NCBI RefSeq assembly: GCF_900141985.1
Contig: NZ_FQZK01000039.1
Span: forward strand, 1-33,917
DNA: 33,917 bases
Direction: 5' to 3'
Source of the DNA: Nocardiopsis flavescens
Lineage (GTDB): Bacteria > Actinomycetota > Actinomycetes > Streptosporangiales > Streptosporangiaceae
The first letter of the stretch is position 1. Every line of letters starts with the position of its first letter. The notes beneath the pieces are model-generated. The model was given only the letters and a program-made list of their open reading frames with translations, was not told the origin of the DNA and did no database searches. A program made the position numbers and the translations under genes. Below, piece after piece: positions 1 through 7,691 of the stretch.

Positions 1-180
1 GGTGCGGGGGAGGACGCGGTCGCGTTCGAGCGGGCCGCGGCCCAGACCCTGACCCGGGTGGTGCGGCCGGGGCCGGACGCGGACGGCGGCGAGGAGGTTT
101 GGGCTGATCCTGATCCGGGCCTGTCGCGGATCACCCCGTTCCTGGAGACCAAAACCGTCTGGCACCCCATCGGAACCTGA
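1..180 (+). CDS. C-terminal tail of an unidentified protein (partial)
   Basis: An open frame runs from the window edge to a TGA at 178-180. It gives 59 residues that end in LETKTVWHPIGT, with normal high-GC3 codon use, so it is probably the end of a real gene whose body lies upstream. The KTVW string near the end recalls the C-terminal strand of some aldehyde dehydrogenases. However, the glycine-rich stretch that normally precedes that strand in ALDHs is absent, so I do not assign a family. The next gene begins about 120 bp downstream. Confidence 0.5.
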   Translation, partial: GAGEDAVAFERAAAQTLTRVVRPGPDADGGEEVWADPDPGLSRITPFLETKTVWHPIGT

Positions 181-303
181 GGCGACCACGACCCCCTCCC
201 GGTTTTCCACAGGCGGCGGGCGGCGGCTTGCGCCGGTGCCCGTTCGAACGCCAGTGTGAGGTGGGGCGGAGCACCTCCGCCCGACAGGGGAGAGGAGTCC
301 GCG

Positions 304-936
304 GTGGGCGATGCGGTCGAGGGCGCGGCGGGCGCGGTGCGCCTCCCCGCGGTGGTGCCGAGGCTGGTGCGGCTGGACCGGGTCGGCGCCGAGGCCGGTC
401 TGCTGCGCGCCGCGGTGGTCCGGCACCGGCTGGCCCCCGGCCAGTCGCGGTTCACCGCACTGCCGGTGGCCTCGCTGCCCGCGGCCGACGCCGACCCGGC
501 CCGGGTGCCGTTCGCCATCGTGGTCGGCACCGCCGCCGACGCGGCCCAGGCGCGGGAGGCCGCGGCCGGGTTCGGGGTGCTGGACCACGGGTCCGGCCTC
601 CGCGACCTGGTCGAGGACCCCCAGCGCGCCGTGCTGCTGCGGGCGTACTACGTCACGCCACAATGGCAGGGCCGGGGCCTGGGCCGGGCGTCCTGCGCCG
701 CGCCGCTGCTGGACCGGTTGATCGCCGAGGCCGTGCCGCACGCCGACCGGGCCGTGCTGTGCGTCAACGTCGCCAACCACGCGGCCCGGCGGGTCTACGA
801 GGCCGCCGGGTACACCGCGACCGGACGCGTCATCCACGGTGACGCGGGCCCGCAACACGTGATGTCGCGCCCCCTGGCCACCGGGGCGCACCCCGCGCCG
901 CTCCCGCGGCCCGAACGAACGGAGAACACGCTGTGA
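304..936 (+). CDS. GNAT-family N-acetyltransferase
   Basis: A 210-residue protein with a C-terminal Gcn5-related acetyltransferase fold. The segment YYVTPQWQGRGLGRA carries the (Q/R)xxGxG acetyl-CoA pyrophosphate-binding loop. It is followed by the usual alpha helix, a CVNVANHAARRVYEAAGY segment (the typical N-x-x-A-x-x-x-Y-x-x-x-G-F/Y motif of the family) and a final strand. The N-terminal 90 residues are variable, and the substrate cannot be read from sequence. GTG at 304 is chosen because GGAG sits 6 nt upstream (294-297); an in-frame GTG at 256 would add a low-complexity extension. Its stop overlaps the start of the purine nucleoside phosphorylase gene (GTGA at 933-936), so the two are translationally coupled. 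A link to nucleoside salvage is only positional. Confidence 0.8.
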   Translation: MGDAVEGAAGAVRLPAVVPRLVRLDRVGAEAGLLRAAVVRHRLAPGQSRFTALPVASLPAADADPARVPFAIVVGTAADAAQAREAAAGFGVLDHGSGLRDLVEDPQRAVLLRAYYVTPQWQGRGLGRASCAAPLLDRLIAEAVPHADRAVLCVNVANHAARRVYEAAGYTATGRVIHGDAGPQHVMSRPLATGAHPAPLPRPERTENTL

Positions 937-1730
937 CCACCGGACCCAAGGCCGTCGCCGAGCAGGCCGCCGACGCCCTGCGCTCGCACACCGGGGTGGA
1001 CGCCTACGACATCGCCCTGGTCATGGGCTCGGGCTGGGCGCCCGCCGCCGACCTGCTGGGCGAAGGGCGGCACGAACTGCCCGCCTCCGAGCTGCCCGGC
1101 TTCCTCGCGCCCGGGGTGGAGGGGCACAGCGGCACCGTGCGGAGCATCGTCGGCGGGGACCGCAACGTCCTGGCCTTCCTGGGCCGCACCCACCTCTACG
1201 AGGGCCACGGAACCGACGCCGTCGTGCACAACGTGCGCACCGCCGTCGCCGCGGGGGCCCGGACCGTCGTCCTCACCAACGCCGCGGGCGGCATCAACGC
1301 CACCTACTCGGTGGGCATGCCGGTGCTCATCGCCGACCACCTCAACATGACCGCCCGCTCGCCGCTCACCGGGGCGACCTTCGTGGACCTCACCGAGGCC
1401 TACTCCGCGGAGCTGCGCGCCGTGGCCCGCGAGGTGGACCCGAGCCTGGCCGAGGGCGTCTACGCGGCCATGCCGGGCCCGCACTTCGAGACCCCGGCCG
1501 AGATCCGGATGCTCCGCGCCATGGGGGCCGACCTGGTCGGCATGTCCACCGTGCTGGAGGCCATCGCCGCGCGCGAGGCCGGGGCCCGGGTCCTGGGCAT
1601 GTCCCTGGTCACCAACATCGCCGCCGGGCTGGAGGGCGCCAACCTCGACCACGAGGAGGTGCTGGCCGCCGGCCGCGACGCCGCCGACACCGTGGGCCGC
1701 CTGCTGGCCGACATCGTCGCCCGTATCTGA
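933..1730 (+). CDS. punA: Purine nucleoside phosphorylase (trimeric, PNP/MTAP class)
   Basis: This 265-residue enzyme should split (deoxy)inosine or (deoxy)guanosine with phosphate to give the base plus (deoxy)ribose-1-phosphate in the cytosol. Family signatures seen are VMGSGW near residue 30 (phosphate-binding Ser33), GRTHLYEGH at 84-92, TNAAGGIN near 115, and PGPHFETPAEIR at 181-192 followed by MGADLVGMSTVLEAIAAREAG. By comparison with human PNP, Ser33, His87, Glu186 and Asn228 match the phosphate and base-binding residues, and the Glu/Asn pair favours 6-oxopurines. The GTG start at 933 has GGAG 8 nt upstream and overlaps the GNAT stop. Length is normal. A pentose-1-phosphate-capable mutase gene lies downstream in the same direction. 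Confidence 0.93.
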   Translation: MTTGPKAVAEQAADALRSHTGVDAYDIALVMGSGWAPAADLLGEGRHELPASELPGFLAPGVEGHSGTVRSIVGGDRNVLAFLGRTHLYEGHGTDAVVHNVRTAVAAGARTVVLTNAAGGINATYSVGMPVLIADHLNMTARSPLTGATFVDLTEAYSAELRAVAREVDPSLAEGVYAAMPGPHFETPAEIRMLRAMGADLVGMSTVLEAIAAREAGARVLGMSLVTNIAAGLEGANLDHEEVLAAGRDAADTVGRLLADIVARI

Positions 1731-2265
1731 GGCCCAAGGCGGGGCGTGTTCCGCGGGCCGGCCCGAGCCGACCCGCGGGACCGCCCTCCGCGCCGACCCG
1801 TCCCGGATACCTGTGCGGGCGGCCCGCCGGTGCCGGTGGTCCGCGTCGGCGGCCCGTTCCCGGTCGGCCTCCGGGCGGTCCGTGCGGGCCGGTGGTTCGG
1901 TTCCGGCCCACCTGCGTCGGCGGTCCGTGTTCGGTCCGTGCGGGGCCGTGGTCCGCCTGCGGCCCGTCCGCGTCGGCGGCCCGCTTGCGTCGGTGGTTCG
2001 CCTTCGGGCGGTCCTGGTGTGGTCCGCCTCGCGATTCCCGCCGACCCGCCCGCGCGGGCCGCCCGCCTCCGGACCGACCCGCTGCCCCGTCCCGTCGACC
2101 CGCCACCCCCGTCCACCCGCCCGCGCCGATCGCCCCCTCCGGGCGCTCCGCGCCCGCCGTCCGCTGCCGGCCCGCCCCCACCGGTCGTTGCTCCGGCCCC
2201 CGCCGAGCGGTGCGGGCACCGGACCCCACGCAAGCATCCACGGAACACGCCCGAGGAGACCCGCC
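1731..2265. repeat. Gene-free GC-rich stretch with imperfect short repeats
   Basis: About 535 bp separates the phosphorylase from the mutase gene. No frame here has recognisable protein similarity; the long frames are Arg/Pro/Ala/Gly-rich in every register. The middle part (about 1840-2030) is built from imperfect repeats with a GCGTCGGCGGCCCG-like core, seen at 1843, 1914 (GCGTCGGCGGTCCG), 1970 and 1987 (GCGTCGGTGGTTCG), mixed with GGTCCGTG and GGTGGTTCG variants. The mutase ribosome-binding site (GAGGAG) lies at its right end. No clear promoter or terminator was recognised. Confidence 0.5.
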
Positions 2266-3948
2266 ATGACCACCGACCCCGACACCGTCGCCCGCGCCCG
2301 CGCCTGGCGGGACGCCGACCCCGACCCCGCCACCCGCGAGGAGCTGTCCGCCCTGCTGGAGCGGGCCGCGGCCGGAGAAGCGGAGGCCGCGGCCGACCTG
2401 GAGGACCGCTTCTCCGGGAGGCTGGAGTTCGGCACCGCCGGGCTGCGCGGCGCGCTGGGCGCCGGACCCAACCGGATGAACCGGGTCGTGGTCATGCGCG
2501 CCGCCGCCGGCATCGCCGCCTGGCTGCACGGCCGGGGCGGGGCCGGGCACGTGGTCATCGGGTACGACGCCCGCCACCGGTCGGCCGACTTCGCCCGGGA
2601 CAGCGCCGCCGTCCTCACCGGGGCCGGCCACCGGGTCTCCCTGATGCCGGGTCCGCTGCCCACCCCCGTGCTGGCCTTCGCCGTCCGGGACCTGGGCGCC
2701 GACGCCGGGATCATGGTCACCGCCAGCCACAACCCGCCCCAGGACAACGGCTACAAGGTGTACGTGGGCGGGGACGGCGACGACGCGGGATCCCAGATCG
2801 TCGCCCCGGTCGACGCCGAGATCTCCGCGGCCATCGACGCGGCCGGCCCGCCGTCCGCCCTGCCCCTGGGCACCGGATGGGCGCTGCTGGGCCGGGAGGC
2901 CGTGGACCGCTACCTGAGGGCGGTCACCGCGCTGGTCCCCTCCGGCCCCCGCGAGCTGACGGTGGTCTACACGGCGATGCACGGGGTCGGCGGGGCGGTG
3001 CTGGTGGAGGCGATGGAGTGGGCCGGGTTCGCCGCGCCCGAGACGGTGGCCTCCCAGTTCGACCCCGACCCCGACTTCCCCACGGTGGCCTTCCCCAACC
3101 CGGAGGAGCCGGGGGCGCTGGACCTGGCCCTGGCCGCGGCGGAGGGGGTCGGCGCCGACCTGGTGATCGCCAACGACCCCGACGCCGACCGGCTGGCCCT
3201 GGCACTGCCCGGGCACGGCCCGCTCACCGGCAACGAGGTGGGCGGCCTGCTCGCCGAGTACGTGCTCGACCACACCACCGGGGACGACCGGGTGGTGGCC
3301 ACCTCCATCGTCTCCTCCAGCCTGCTCGGCAAGATCGCCGCCGACCGCGGCGTGCACTACGAGGAGACCCTCACCGGGTTCAAGTGGCTCGCGCGGGCCG
3401 GGTCGCCCGGGTCGCGGCGGGTCTTCTCCTACGAGGAGGCCCTGGGCTACTGCCTCGGCGGGGACGGGGGGCGCCCGGTCGCGGACAAGGACGGGATCGG
3501 CGCGGCCCTGGTGGCGGCGGCGCTGGCGGCGGCCGCCGCGGCCGCGGGGCGGACCCTGCCGGACCTGCTCGACGACCAGGCCCGCAGGTACGGCCTGCAC
3601 CTGAGCGAGCAGCTCTCGGTGCGGGTGTCGGACCTGTCGCTCATCGGCGCGGCGATGCGGCGGCTGCGCGCCGAGCCGCCCGCCGCGTTCGGCCCCCTGA
3701 AGGTCGCGGGGATCGACGACTTCGCCGCCGGACACGCGGGGCTGCCGCCGACCGACGCCCTGCGGTTCCGGTTGGAGGGCGGCGCCGGGGGGCGGGTGAC
3801 GCTGCGGCCCTCGGGCACCGAGCCCAAGCTGAAGGCGTACGCGGAGATCGTGATGGACGTGGAGGGCGATGTCGCGGCCACCCGCGCGCGCGGTACGGCG
3901 CTGCTCGCCGAACTGATGGCCTCGGTCGCCCTGGCGGTGGAGGGGTAG
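2266..3948 (+). CDS. Alpha-D-phosphohexomutase (phosphoglucomutase/phosphomannomutase family)
   Basis: A 560-residue cytosolic mutase that moves phosphate between C1 and C6 (or C5) of a sugar phosphate. Visible motifs are FGTAGLRG at 55-62, TASHNP at 152-157 with catalytic phosphoserine Ser154, the metal-binding loop NDPDADR at 303-309, a sugar-recognition EETLTGFKWLA stretch near 366, and the phosphate-binding RPSGTEPK at 514-521. Length fits the PgcA-like long subgroup. ATG at 2266 follows GAGGAG by about 8 nt and the protein begins exactly at the conserved N-terminal region. Enzymes of this subgroup next to PNP genes have been proposed to convert ribose-1-phosphate to ribose-5-phosphate. 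That would make this the phosphopentomutase step here, but it is inference from position. Confidence 0.88.
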   Translation: MTTDPDTVARARAWRDADPDPATREELSALLERAAAGEAEAAADLEDRFSGRLEFGTAGLRGALGAGPNRMNRVVVMRAAAGIAAWLHGRGGAGHVVIGYDARHRSADFARDSAAVLTGAGHRVSLMPGPLPTPVLAFAVRDLGADAGIMVTASHNPPQDNGYKVYVGGDGDDAGSQIVAPVDAEISAAIDAAGPPSALPLGTGWALLGREAVDRYLRAVTALVPSGPRELTVVYTAMHGVGGAVLVEAMEWAGFAAPETVASQFDPDPDFPTVAFPNPEEPGALDLALAAAEGVGADLVIANDPDADRLALALPGHGPLTGNEVGGLLAEYVLDHTTGDDRVVATSIVSSSLLGKIAADRGVHYEETLTGFKWLARAGSPGSRRVFSYEEALGYCLGGDGGRPVADKDGIGAALVAAALAAAAAAAGRTLPDLLDDQARRYGLHLSEQLSVRVSDLSLIGAAMRRLRAEPPAAFGPLKVAGIDDFAAGHAGLPPTDALRFRLEGGAGGRVTLRPSGTEPKLKAYAEIVMDVEGDVAATRARGTALLAELMASVALAVEG

Positions 3949-3971
3949 TCGGGGGTGAGGGGGGTCCCGTC

Positions 3972-4463
3972 TCAGTCGGTGTCCGCGGGCTCCACGACGG
4001 GCCGGTGCACGACCTCGTCGATGACGGTGAGCGTCTGGGTGGACGTCACACCGGGGAGCGATTGCAGGCGGGTCAGGATCAGGTCCCGCAGCTGGTTGGT
4101 GTTGGCGACACGGACGAGCAGGACGATGTCCGCGGAGCCGACCACGTACCAGCAGTATTCGATCTCGGGGTAGGAGGAGAGGATCTCCCGGTTGGCCCGC
4201 CAGTCCGGCTGGCTCCCGGAGATGAGCACGAGCGCGGTGACGCCCAGGCCCATCTTCGAGTGGTCGGTGACCACGGAGTAGCCGCGGATGACGCCCTCGT
4301 CGGTGAGGCGCTTGATCCGGTTGTAGGCGGTGGCCCGGGAGACGTTGGCCAGCGCGGCGATCTCGGTGATCCCGGTCCGCGCGTCCTTGGCGAGTGCACT
4401 GAGGATCGTCTGGTCGGTCGCATCCGGTCGCCGACCGTTCCTGCGCTGCTCGCCCATGGCCAT
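3972..4463 (-). CDS. Lrp/AsnC-family transcriptional regulator
   Basis: A 163-residue regulator with an N-terminal winged helix-turn-helix (about residues 15-63; recognition region ALANVSRATAYNRIKRL) and a C-terminal RAM (ligand-binding, oligomerising) domain. The RAM domain contains YPEIEYCWYVVGSADIVLLVRV and ends with the VIDEVVHRPVVEP strand. ATG at 4463 has GAGGAG 7 nt upstream; an upstream ATG at 4511 lacks a ribosome-binding site. It is divergent from the 2-oxo-acid dehydrogenase operon across a long intergenic region. Lrp-type BkdR regulators sit in this position next to branched-chain keto acid dehydrogenase genes in other bacteria, so control of the neighbouring operon and of itself is likely. 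The effector is unknown. Confidence 0.88.
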   Translation of the reverse strand: MAMGEQRRNGRRPDATDQTILSALAKDARTGITEIAALANVSRATAYNRIKRLTDEGVIRGYSVVTDHSKMGLGVTALVLISGSQPDWRANREILSSYPEIEYCWYVVGSADIVLLVRVANTNQLRDLILTRLQSLPGVTSTQTLTVIDEVVHRPVVEPADTD

Positions 4464-5146
4464 GTGGGTGCTCCTCGTGTCTTCTCGTTCCAGTGGAAGC
4501 CCCTTCATCATCGTCGTCGACCGGGGCTAACGGACTACCAGGTAAACATCGTTTGCTTCCATGGGGATCTCAGTCGTCGAGACGGAGTCCGTTTGTGTGA
4601 ACACGCGGTCACCAGGGGATGCGCGCCGGTGGTCTCACCATGCGGAATCTGATTCTCACGTTCTCGGCGGGCGGGGGCGCCGGGGGTATCCGACTGTACC
4701 CATGCTTGACGCGGTGCTCGGCCCGGGGGTTTCCCGGGAGCGGGAGTCGTCACGCGCGGTGCCGCGGCGGCGACCGGCGTTCTCATGCGATGGCCGCTTT
4801 CGGTCGTCTCTGTCGTGCCGGGCCGCCTTTTCCTGGTCGGAGTGCCGGGGTGCATCCGAACGTATGCGCTCCACTGTCGAACGGGGCACCCATCGTGGCC
4901 AACTGCGATCGTTCTGTGATGATGGGCGCAGATTCGAGGTGTATAGGCCGACCTGTCGTTTTCCCTGGTGATGCACCCGCCGGGTTGGACGATGTCGAAC
5001 AGAGGTCGGGGTTCGGTCCTCATTTGTATCGAGTTTTCGAGATAATCTAGCGCCAGTGTCGAGTAATCCGGACAATCTGCCTCATCAGTTAACAGACCAC
5101 CCCGGAGTCCGGCGCTTGCGGCGGACCGCGTAGGGAGCCGCTGCAC
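4464..5146. promoter_or_regulatory. Divergent regulatory region between the Lrp-type regulator and the E1 operon
   Basis: A 683-bp stretch with lower GC than the genes around it and no credible coding frame. It must hold the promoters for both directions. Features seen are a near-palindrome GTAAAC-ATC-GTTTGC at 4542-4556 close to the regulator start, a CCCGGG-GGTTT-CCCGGG inverted repeat at 4722-4738, and an AT-richer patch from 5020 to 5090 with GATAAT at 5041-5046 as a possible -10. I could not pair that -10 with a convincing -35 at normal spacing. The E1 alpha ribosome-binding site GGGAG is at 5133-5137. Confidence 0.5.
4542..4556. promoter_or_regulatory. Candidate operator, GYAAAC-N3-GTTTRC palindrome
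   Basis: GTAAAC and GTTTGC form a near-perfect inverted repeat (one mismatched pair) around ATC. It lies about 80 bp upstream of the Lrp-type regulator start in an otherwise GC-rich region, which fits an autoregulatory site. Only one copy was noticed. Confidence 0.35.
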
Positions 5147-6187
5147 ATGTCGACCCACGAGCCGCCGGGCCAGGGCGCCATCACCGTGGACCACCTGCCC
5201 CCCGACCTCACCCGCGCGCTGTACACGCACATGCGGACCGCCCGCGACCTGGACGCCGAGGCCGTCGCGCTCCAGCGCCAGGGCGTCTTCCCCGCCTACG
5301 TGTCCGTCCGCGGCCAGGAGGCGGCCCAGGTCGCCAGCGCGGCGGCGCTGGACCCGAGCCGCGACTTCGTCTTCCCGACCTACCGGGAGATGGCCGCGGC
5401 CCTCGCCTACGGGGTCGAGATGGTCGCCTACATGGCCACCCACCGGGCGCTGTGGCACGGCGGGCTCTACGACGTCATGGAGTCCCGCTTCGGCGCCATC
5501 AACGCCGTGGTCGGCGGCCCGGTCCCGCACGCGGTGGGCTGGGCGGTCGGCGAGCGCATGCGCGGCGGCGACGGCGTCGCCCTGGCCTACTTCGGCGACG
5601 GCGCCAGCTCCGAGGGCGACGTCCACGAGGCCATGAACTTCGCCGGGGTCTACGGCGCCCCCGTCGTCTTCTTCTGCCAGAACAACCGCTGGGCCCTGTC
5701 GGTGCCCAACGAGCGCCAGGTGGCCGGGGGCTCCGTCGCCGCCCGCGCCCGCGGCTACGGCATGGCCGGGGCCACGGTGGACGGCAACGACGCCGCCGCC
5801 GTCCACGGCGCCGTCACCGAGGCCGTCGCCCGGGCCCGCCGAGGTGAGGGGCCCACCCTCATCGAGGCCCTCACCTACCGGGTGGAGCCCCACTCCACCT
5901 CCGACGACACCGGCCGCTACCGGGACGAGGCCGAGGCCGACCACTGGCGGACGCACCGCGACCCGGTCGCGCTGCTGCGTGCCGCCATGCTCGGGGCCGG
6001 CCACGCCACCGCGGAGGAGGCCGACGCCATCGACGCCGCTGCCGCCGCGCGGGCCGAGGAGATCCGCGACGGCGTCTCCGCCGCCCCCGAGCCCGACGGC
6101 TCCGAGCTGTTCACGCACGTCTTCCGGGAGACCACCCAGGAGCTGACCCGGCAGCGCCGCATCTGGGAGGAAGAGGTCCAGCCGTGA
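5147..6187 (+). CDS. 2-oxo-acid dehydrogenase E1 component, alpha subunit
   Basis: A 346-residue subunit of a thiamine-diphosphate E1 that decarboxylates a 2-oxo acid (or cleaves acetoin) and reductively acylates a lipoyl group. The ThDP motif runs from GDG at 150-152 through SSEGDVHEAMNFAGVYGAP to NN at 179-180. The conserved loop RVEPHSTSDDTGRYR follows near residue 245, and PTYRE near 78 belongs to the active-site entrance. Length fits PdhA/BkdA1/AcoA-type alpha subunits. ATG at 5147 has GGGAG 9 nt upstream. It overlaps the beta-subunit gene by GTGA at 6184-6187. Pyruvate, branched-chain keto acids and acetoin are all possible substrates; sequence inspection alone does not separate them. 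Confidence 0.92.
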   Translation: MSTHEPPGQGAITVDHLPPDLTRALYTHMRTARDLDAEAVALQRQGVFPAYVSVRGQEAAQVASAAALDPSRDFVFPTYREMAAALAYGVEMVAYMATHRALWHGGLYDVMESRFGAINAVVGGPVPHAVGWAVGERMRGGDGVALAYFGDGASSEGDVHEAMNFAGVYGAPVVFFCQNNRWALSVPNERQVAGGSVAARARGYGMAGATVDGNDAAAVHGAVTEAVARARRGEGPTLIEALTYRVEPHSTSDDTGRYRDEAEADHWRTHRDPVALLRAAMLGAGHATAEEADAIDAAAAARAEEIRDGVSAAPEPDGSELFTHVFRETTQELTRQRRIWEEEVQP

Positions 6188-7206
6188 CGGAACTCATCGA
6201 CCGCACCGACACCGCCGCCGACGCCCCCGTGCTCGAAGAGCTGTCCATGCAGCAGGCCATCAACCGCGCGCTGCGCGTCCTCCTGGCCGAGGACCCCGAC
6301 GTCCTGGTCTTCGGCGAGGACGTGGGCGCCCTGGGCGGCGTCTTCCGGGTCACCGACGGCCTCCAGAAGGAGTTCGGCGACCAGCGCGTCTTCGACACCC
6401 CGCTGGCCGAATCGGCGATCATGGGCATGGCGGTCGGCCTGGCCATGAACGGCTGGCGCCCGGTCCCCGAGCTCCAGTTCGACGGGTTCGCCTACCCGGC
6501 CGTCGACCAGATCGTCAACCAGGTGGCGCGCATGAACTATCGCACCCGCGGCGCGGCCCCCATGCCGATCACCCTGCGCCTGCCGTCCTTCGGCGGCATC
6601 CAGGCGCCCGAGCACCACGGCGAGAGCCTGGAGGCGCTCTTCGCCCACACGCCCGGGCTGAAGGTCGCGGCCCCCTCCGACCCCGCCGACGCCTACGGCC
6701 TCCTCCTCCAGTCCGTGCGCTCCGACGACCCGGTCGTCTACATGGAGCCCAAGGCGCGCTACTGGGACCGCCGCCCGGTCCGGCTCACCGAGCCGACCGA
6801 CCCCATCGGCACCAGCCGCGTCGTCCGCCCCGGGCGGCACGCCACCCTCATCGCCTGGGGCGCCATGGTCCACCGGTGCCTCCAGGTGGCCGAACTCGCC
6901 GCCGAGGACGGCGTGGAGCTGGAGGTCCTGGACCTGCGCTGGCTCAAGCCCATCGACGCCGCCGGCCTGGCCGCCTCGGTGGCCCGCACGCGGCGCGCCG
7001 TCGTCGTCCACGAGGCGCCGCTCACCGCCGGGCTCGGGGCCGAGGTGGCGGCCCTGGTGACGGAGCAGTGCTTCCGCGACCTGGCCGCCCCCGTCCAGCG
7101 CGTCACCGGATTCGACGTCCCCTATCCCGCGGGTCCCCTGGAGCCGCAGTACCTGCCGACGATCGACCGCATCCTGTTCGCGGTGCAGAGAACCCTGGAG
7201 TACTAG
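6184..7206 (+). CDS. 2-oxo-acid dehydrogenase E1 component, beta subunit
   Basis: A 340-residue transketolase-like beta subunit. It shows the pyrimidine-binding domain with VFGEDVGALGGVFRVTDGLQKEFG near residues 41-63, DTPLAESAIMGMAVGLAMNGWRPVPELQF after it, and a C-terminal domain with RWLKPIDA and VVVHEAPLTAGLGAEVAA. It pairs with the alpha subunit to form an alpha2beta2 E1. GTG at 6184 follows a long purine-rich ribosome-binding site (GGAGGAAGAGG) and overlaps the alpha-subunit stop, so equal translation of the two is expected. The lipoyl-domain gene begins 7 nt after its stop. Confidence 0.92.
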   Translation: MTELIDRTDTAADAPVLEELSMQQAINRALRVLLAEDPDVLVFGEDVGALGGVFRVTDGLQKEFGDQRVFDTPLAESAIMGMAVGLAMNGWRPVPELQFDGFAYPAVDQIVNQVARMNYRTRGAAPMPITLRLPSFGGIQAPEHHGESLEALFAHTPGLKVAAPSDPADAYGLLLQSVRSDDPVVYMEPKARYWDRRPVRLTEPTDPIGTSRVVRPGRHATLIAWGAMVHRCLQVAELAAEDGVELEVLDLRWLKPIDAAGLAASVARTRRAVVVHEAPLTAGLGAEVAALVTEQCFRDLAAPVQRVTGFDVPYPAGPLEPQYLPTIDRILFAVQRTLEY

Positions 7207-7213
7207 ACCCGCC

Positions 7214-7552
7214 ATGGCTGAAGAGAACGTCACCTTCACCCTCCCCGACCTCGGGGAGGGCCTCGTCGAGGCCACCGTCCTGGAATGGCAGGTGTCCGTC
7301 GGCGACGTCGTCGAGCGCAACGCACCGCTGGTGGAGGTGGAGACCACCAAGTCGGCCGTGGTCATCCCCTCGCCCCAGGCCGGGCGGATCGTCGAGCTGC
7401 ACGCCGAGGAGGACCAGGCCGTCCCGGTGGGCGACCCGCTGGTCACCTTCGCGGTCCAGGGGCGGGCCCCGCAGGCGGGCATCGTGGGCAGGGTCCCGAC
7501 CGAGGAGGCCCGGCCCGCGCGCCGTGTCCGGCTGAAGCCGCCGGCGGACTGA
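7214..7552 (+). CDS. Stand-alone lipoyl-domain protein (E2 lipoyl domain without catalytic core)
   Basis: A 112-residue protein consisting of one biotinyl/lipoyl attachment domain (residues 5-84) plus a short basic, Pro-containing tail. The expected lipoylation site is Lys46 in VEVETTKSAVVIPSP, and the fold-defining LPDLGEGLVEATVLEWQVSVGD begins at residue 10. Canonical E2 proteins continue with a peripheral subunit-binding domain and a catalytic acyltransferase domain ending in HxxxDG. Neither is present here nor in the following 140 bp in any frame I examined. The tail resembles the linker that follows the lipoyl domain in E2. It could be a free acyl carrier for the E1 upstream, working with the downstream hydrolase, or a truncated E2. 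Confidence 0.85.
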   Translation: MAEENVTFTLPDLGEGLVEATVLEWQVSVGDVVERNAPLVEVETTKSAVVIPSPQAGRIVELHAEEDQAVPVGDPLVTFAVQGRAPQAGIVGRVPTEEARPARRVRLKPPAD

Positions 7553-7587
7553 CCGTGCCGACCGGACGGGGCCCTTCGGAGGAATGC

Positions 7588-7677
7588 ATGAACGGGTGCG
7601 GCCGTCGCCGCCCTCCGTTTATCGGAACCTCTGAAAGGACCCCGTTCCGACTTCTGTTAATGCACCCGGCCGCATAA
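7588..7677 (+). CDS. Possible 29-residue leader-type ORF
   Basis: ATG at 7588 has GGAGGA 4 nt upstream (7578-7583) and reads 29 codons to a TAA at 7675, 14 nt before the hydrolase start. The peptide has no recognisable family. The stretch is AT-richer than its neighbours and contains the 7-bp inverted repeat at 7622-7650. The good ribosome-binding site is the main support, and translation is unproven. Confidence 0.3.
   Translation: MNGCGRRRPPFIGTSERTPFRLLLMHPAA
7622..7650. promoter_or_regulatory. Inverted repeat TCGGAAC-N15-GTTCCGA ahead of the hydrolase gene
   Basis: Perfect 7-bp arms at 7622-7628 and 7644-7650 are separated by 15 nt. It could be a binding site for a dimeric regulator or an RNA hairpin setting the relative expression of the hydrolase. 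It lies inside the gap that separates the lipoyl-domain and hydrolase genes. Confidence 0.4.
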
Positions 7678-7691
7678 GGATTGAAGGATTC

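Noticed and set aside
1..180. Call of aldehyde dehydrogenase for the left-edge fragment from its KTVW ending
   Set aside because: The conserved Gly-rich and Phe-Gly-Arg-Glu stretch that precedes this end in ALDHs is not there, so the resemblance rests on four residues.
1609..3735. Very long minus-strand open frame opposite the phosphorylase and mutase genes
   Set aside because: It is Gly/Arg/Ala-rich without any family motif and lies opposite clear, motif-bearing genes. GC-rich DNA gives such empty antisense frames throughout this window (for example opposite accD/accA and the ABC genes).
4561..4971. 136-codon open frame in the Lrp/E1 intergenic region
   Set aside because: Composition is Arg/Ser-rich with no GC3 bias, no ribosome-binding site and no recognisable motif. 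The region is better explained as regulatory.
5020..5046. Promoter TTGTAT with GATAAT ahead of the E1 operon
   Set aside because: The spacer would be only 11 bp, too short for a normal sigma factor pair. GATAAT alone is kept as a weak note.
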